16,916 nt of DNA from Lachnoclostridium sp. UBA1308. GTDB taxonomy: Bacteria; Bacillota; Clostridia; Lachnospirales; Lachnospiraceae. A program made the translations under genes and the position numbers. The stretch lies in NCBI GenBank assembly GCA_002307215.1, contig DBTU01000007.1:30679-47594 (forward strand). Direction: 5' to 3'. Of this stretch, positions 14,675-16,916 are shown one piece after another (the stretch's first letter is position 1; the number at the start of each line of letters is the position of its first letter). The notes under the pieces were generated by a model. It was not told where the DNA came from and made no database searches. It saw only the letters and a program-made list of their open reading frames with translations.

Positions 14675-14995
14675 ATGGGTATTGAATTTTTGGAAATCGT
14701 TGGATTAGTAACGATAATATATGGCATTGTCATTTGGAAGAAACAAAAACTTGATTGGGTCTATGGTTATAATCTAAGAAAAGTGCGGCAAGAAGATATA
14801 AAGGGCTATACAAAATCAATGGGGATGGTATCCATTGTTTTCGGTAGCTTTACTTTACTGCTTGCAATGTTTAAAATATTTAACAATGGCTATTATCAGA
14901 GTATCGGTATTGTTTTGTGGTTTGTCGGATTGATTATTTCCTATGTATTAAATGTAAAAACACAGAAGAAATATCATGTTGGAAGATTTGTATAA
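14675..14995 (+). CDS. Small membrane protein, DUF3784-like
   Basis: 106 residues from ATG 14675, with GGAGG (14658-14662) 12 bases upstream; an in-frame stop just ahead of it fixes the start. Three hydrophobic helices are visible: FLEIVGLVTIIYGIVIW, GMVSIVFGSFTLLLAMF and SIGIVLWFVGLIISYVL. Between the first two lies W-V-Y-G-Y-N-L-R-K-V-R-Q-E-D-I-K-G-Y-T, matching the 'GYN' loop of DUF3784/SdpI-like membrane proteins. Some relatives give immunity to secreted toxins, but most are uncharacterised. It is monocistronic and closed by a long hairpin terminator. Confidence 0.65.
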   Translation: MGIEFLEIVGLVTIIYGIVIWKKQKLDWVYGYNLRKVRQEDIKGYTKSMGMVSIVFGSFTLLLAMFKIFNNGYYQSIGIVLWFVGLIISYVLNVKTQKKYHVGRFV

Positions 14996-15010
14996 TAGAA
15001 TAGTGAAAAC

Positions 15011-15036
15011 CATGAATTAAGACCATGAATTAAGAC
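15011..15036. repeat. Tandem 13-bp duplication next to the terminator
   Basis: CATGAATTAAGAC occurs twice without a gap (15011-15023 and 15024-15036). The second copy runs into the left arm of the hairpin at 15032. It looks like a simple replication slippage product. Confidence 0.8.
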
Positions 15037-15080
15037 CACCGGATCAGTAATCCTTGAATTACCGATCCGGTGGTCTTTTA
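15032..15080. terminator. Long hairpin terminator, probably bidirectional
   Basis: A perfect 14-bp stem pairs AAGACCACCGGATC (15032-15045) with GATCCGGTGGTCTT (15064-15077). It continues inwards with GTAAT/ATTAC after one mismatch and is followed by TTTATT. It serves the DUF3784-like gene and, from the other side, the mini-protein gene that ends at 15116. Confidence 0.8.
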
Positions 15081-15115
15081 TTGTGTGAATCAAATAAGAC
15101 ATGCGCTAACATACT

Positions 15116-15169
15116 TTAACAAAAGCCACATCTACGTCTGCGACGCCTGCGACCACAAAAGCAACACAT
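15116..15169 (-). CDS. 17-residue Cys/Arg-rich mini-protein
   Basis: On the minus strand, ATG at 15169-15167 lies 8 bases after a perfect AAGGAG (15183-15178) and opens a frame coding MCCFCGRRRRRRRCGFC before TAA. It has five Cys and seven consecutive Arg, and CFCG and CGFC flank the Arg run almost as mirror images. The seven Arg use four different codons (CGC, AGG, CGT, AGA), so this is not a simple nucleotide repeat, which argues for protein-level selection. Upstream on the same strand are TTGACA (15244-15239) and TACAAT (15219-15214), but with a long 19-bp spacer; CATACAAT also resembles the -10 of sporulation mother-cell sigma factors. It could be a metal-, nucleic-acid- or spore-associated peptide; function unknown. 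Confidence 0.55.
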   Translation of the reverse strand: MCCFCGRRRRRRRCGFC

Positions 15170-15256
15170 ACTATCCACTCCTTATATTTTATTGAAAACC
15201 GGCTTCCAATATCATTGTATGCGAAAAATGTTGTTAAGTGTCAAAAGGCGCTAATT

Positions 15257-15455
15257 ATGAGGATTGATCAATTTAACAGGAACCAGCGTGTTCACAATGA
15301 TTGTACTGGAGAAGGAATTGTCTATGTTATATGAAGAGATTGACCTTGTAACCACACCAACCGGTAACCTGGTAGCTATGGCTCATTCAAATAACTGCTC
15401 TTCAGACTTAAATGCCTGGGTTGGAATTGCCTTTATAATACCTGTTTGGGAGTAA
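15257..15455 (+). pseudogene. Short frameshifted gene, function unknown
   Basis: ATG 15257 follows AAAGG (15244-15248) at 8 bases and codes MRIDQFNRNQRV through GEGIVYVI, then meets TGA (15332-15334). The next frame (+1) continues without a stop as EEIDLVTTPTGNL to SDLNAWVGIAFIIPVWE and ends at TAA 15453-15455. Joined by one skipped base the product would be about 65 residues. A decayed gene, a sequencing error or a programmed +1 shift at ATA-TGA are all possible. The N-terminus loosely recalls small cupin proteins, but I do not assign a family. Confidence 0.4.
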
Positions 15456-15602
15456 GAGCATTGGTTGCCAAGTGAAAAATTTTAGTTATAAATTAAGTTC
15501 ATATCCTTTGACTTTATTTGCAACTATCATCAATAAAATTTCTTCTTATTCCTTGTATTGCTTCAATTGTACTATCCCTTACTATTTCTGGTAAATTATG
15601 TG

Positions 15603-15631
15603 TTGACAAATGGAAATTTATGTTATACAAT
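15603..15631 (+). promoter_or_regulatory. Strong sigma-A promoter of the secreted-protein operon
   Basis: TTGACA (15603-15608), a 17-bp spacer, then TACAAT (15626-15631). Transcription would begin near 15638, giving a leader of about 158 bases before the ATG at 15796. Confidence 0.75.
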
Positions 15632-15634
15632 GAA

Positions 15635-15795
15635 TCTACACCGTGTAGAGCTATTACTTAATATATGTGTCAAATTATTACAATAAACTAAAACAAAGGA
15701 GTGAAAGAAAAAACGCTTTCGCTCGGAAAGAACCCACAGGGCGGCTTCTTTCATCAGATTTAGTGATGGTGCAAAGCACCATAATGGAGGTAAAT
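15635..15795 (+). promoter_or_regulatory. Long folded 5' leader, candidate cis-regulatory RNA
   Basis: Hairpins read in order: TCTACA-CCG-TGTAGA (15635-15649); GAAAG/CTTTC near 15704-15720; GAAAGAA/TTCTTTC (15726-15732 with 15746-15752); CATCA/TGATG (15753-15757 with 15764-15768); and ATGGTGC-AAA-GCACCAT (15766-15782), which ends 3 bases before GGAGG. The last two share bases 15766-15768 and compete, so a switch that hides or frees the ribosome-binding site is conceivable. No known riboswitch class is recognised. The stretch 15456-15602 ahead of it holds no gene that I can see. Confidence 0.45.
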
Positions 15796-16584
15796 ATGAA
15801 AAATAATAGACATATGAAAAAGATGGCATCTGTGTTAGTAATTCTTTTACTTATTCTAGGTACACCTATCAACGCATATGCAGATAGTAATCATGATAAT
15901 AGGGAATGTATTTCTAGAGTTACTCATAATATAAAAACTGATATAAATGATATTTTTAATATAGCGATTAATCAGGCGGTTGAAGATAGTAATAATGTTG
16001 GAGAAAACAGGTTGGTGGGCAGTTGCGAAAGTCAAATTAGTGATGATTTATCTGATACAGGTAATAATGGAATTATGGCAAAACAATTAATTGAAGAAAG
16101 AGCATATTCTGATGGTACTTTAGAAAAAGATTATGTAGTGAATAATTTGGCATTGGAAGACAAAACAACAGGAGAAGTATACACATATGCAAACGGCAGT
16201 TTGTATAGAAGCATTTCATACTATAATGTGGTTGCTGTTCAAACGGTCAATTTTACAGTACAATATACAGAAACAGGTGTTCCTAATGTTTATAGCGAAA
16301 TAAGGATACGTGTAAACAACGAGGAATCATATGTTAATTACACCACTACTGGAGTCGCTTATATTACACATGGAATAAAAGCAGACTTATTGCTTTTTCC
16401 GTATATGCTCGCATATACAACTAATGTAGGTCCGGGTAATGGAACTGTATATACAGTATATGCTACAAATAATACATATTATAGGGATAACTCCGGAACT
16501 TATGAGACTTTCCTTAACGTTCAAACAACAAATAATAACTATTTTGAATTACATATCGACTTATTAATATTGTTACATGGATAA
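15796..16584 (+). CDS. Secreted protein of unknown function
   Basis: 262 residues. I chose ATG 15796, five bases after GGAGG (15786-15790); a longer frame from GTG 15667 runs through the structured leader and has no signal. The first 29 residues are a signal peptide: MKNNRHMKK, a hydrophobic core VLVILLLILG, and cleavage after INAYA. The mature part is Asn/Thr/Tyr-rich with few Lys and looks beta-rich: GEVYTYANGSLY, YNVVAVQTVNFTVQYTETG and VGPGNGTVYTVYATNNTYY. It ends with a hydrophobic LLILLHG. There is one Cys near the mature N-terminus. No known domain is recognised. It lies 25 bp ahead of a lipoprotein gene, so the two products probably act together outside the cell. Confidence 0.7.
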   Translation: MKNNRHMKKMASVLVILLLILGTPINAYADSNHDNRECISRVTHNIKTDINDIFNIAINQAVEDSNNVGENRLVGSCESQISDDLSDTGNNGIMAKQLIEERAYSDGTLEKDYVVNNLALEDKTTGEVYTYANGSLYRSISYYNVVAVQTVNFTVQYTETGVPNVYSEIRIRVNNEESYVNYTTTGVAYITHGIKADLLLFPYMLAYTTNVGPGNGTVYTVYATNNTYYRDNSGTYETFLNVQTTNNNYFELHIDLLILLHG

Positions 16585-16609
16585 AAGCTTTAGCTTTGGA
16601 GGTAGTTCC

Positions 16610-16916
16610 ATGGGTAATAAGGTTATGAAACGTATTGCGGCCATTATAATAATTACTTTTCTATTTACCGGGTGTACGAAGAGTACAGTTGATAAGCTGA
16701 ATCAATATGGTTTTCAGCCACCCATTGATGAATTGTATTGGGGGATGTCCCTCAAGGATATCGAAGATGCTCTTTCAATTCAAAAGGGTGTGGAGGGTGT
16801 TAAATATATTTATGATAATCCGACGACTACTATCATGTTACCTAAAAAGATCAAAAAATTTAACTATGAAGCTACGGTTTGTCTGAATGTAAGTGATGCA
16901 CCAGATGTCGAGTGGT
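16610..16916 (+). CDS. Lipoprotein of unknown function (3' end outside window)
   Basis: The frame is open from ATG 16610 to the window edge, giving 102 residues. GGAGG (16598-16602) lies 7 bases upstream. The N-terminus MGNKVMKRIAAIIIITFLFTGC is a lipoprotein signal with lipobox LFTGC, so Cys is lipidated and the protein is anchored on the outer face of the membrane. The visible mature part includes GFQPPIDELYWGMSLKDIEDAL and KYIYDNPTTTIMLPKKIKKFNYEA. It resembles small clostridial lipoproteins of unknown role. The close spacing to the secreted-protein gene suggests one operon. Confidence 0.75.
   Translation, partial: MGNKVMKRIAAIIIITFLFTGCTKSTVDKLNQYGFQPPIDELYWGMSLKDIEDALSIQKGVEGVKYIYDNPTTTIMLPKKIKKFNYEATVCLNVSDAPDVEW

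Noticed and set aside
15264..15455. 63-residue frame starting at TTG 15264 as an intact gene
   Set aside because: The ribosome site fits ATG 15257 in another frame; a frameshifted gene explains both frames better.
15690..15785. ACAGGGC followed by a hairpin and GCAAAGC, recalling the c-di-GMP-I riboswitch core
   Set aside because: The GNRA loop, the receptor strand and the second long stem of that class are absent, and GCAAAGC here is just the loop of a perfect hairpin.
15667..15795. 43-residue N-terminal extension of the secreted protein from GTG 15667
   Set aside because: It has no ribosome site and is interrupted by the folded leader; the signal peptide begins at ATG 15796 behind GGAGG.

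Overview
The window looks like chromosome of a low-GC, endospore-forming anaerobic Firmicute, most likely Lachnospiraceae (Lachnoclostridium or Anaerocolumna-like). The evidence is AT-rich DNA, strong GGAGG ribosome-binding sites, sigma-A type promoters, a SigH-type sporulation sigma factor, a TIGR04086 membrane protein, a DUF4015 putative glycoside hydrolase and a dTDP-rhamnose operon. This is judged from protein motifs only; no database search was possible.

Layout. (1) 1-900: the 3' end of an extracellular repeat protein with a 109-residue repeat. (2) 984-2819: a less AT-rich segment with a DUF6273 protein and a pyridoxamine-phosphate-oxidase-like protein, bracketed by two near-identical 53-bp terminator repeats. 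(3) 2850-4159: a tiny ORF, a SEC-C protein and an XRE repressor on the minus strand with its own promoter. (4) 4210-7800: an orphan cytosolic PAS/histidine kinase, an anchored DUF4015 putative glycoside hydrolase and a TIGR04086 membrane protein, closed by a terminator. (5) 7849-11422: the rfbA-rfbC-rfbD-rfbB operon, a complete set for making dTDP-L-rhamnose from glucose-1-phosphate. (6) 11507-13281: the housekeeping rlmB and sigH genes with a structured intergenic RNA between them, then convergent tRNA-Thr(GGT) and tRNA-Val(GAC) sharing a terminator.

(7) 13371-16916 is an accessory region. It holds the C-terminal stump of a HAD phosphatase gene, a stand-alone TIR-domain protein with an unrecognised C-terminal half, a DUF3784-like membrane protein, a 17-residue Cys/Arg-rich mini-protein on the minus strand, a frameshifted short gene, and a two-gene secreted protein/lipoprotein unit behind a strong promoter and a folded leader.

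The best candidates for undescribed biology are the TIR protein beside the broken HAD gene, the Cys-Arg7-Cys mini-gene with a near-ideal ribosome-binding site, the structured leader of the secreted-protein operon, the alternative-fold RNA ahead of sigH, and the DUF6273 gene, whose C-terminal end resembles a hypervariable C-type-lectin domain. No CRISPR array, insertion sequence, rRNA or replication origin was seen.
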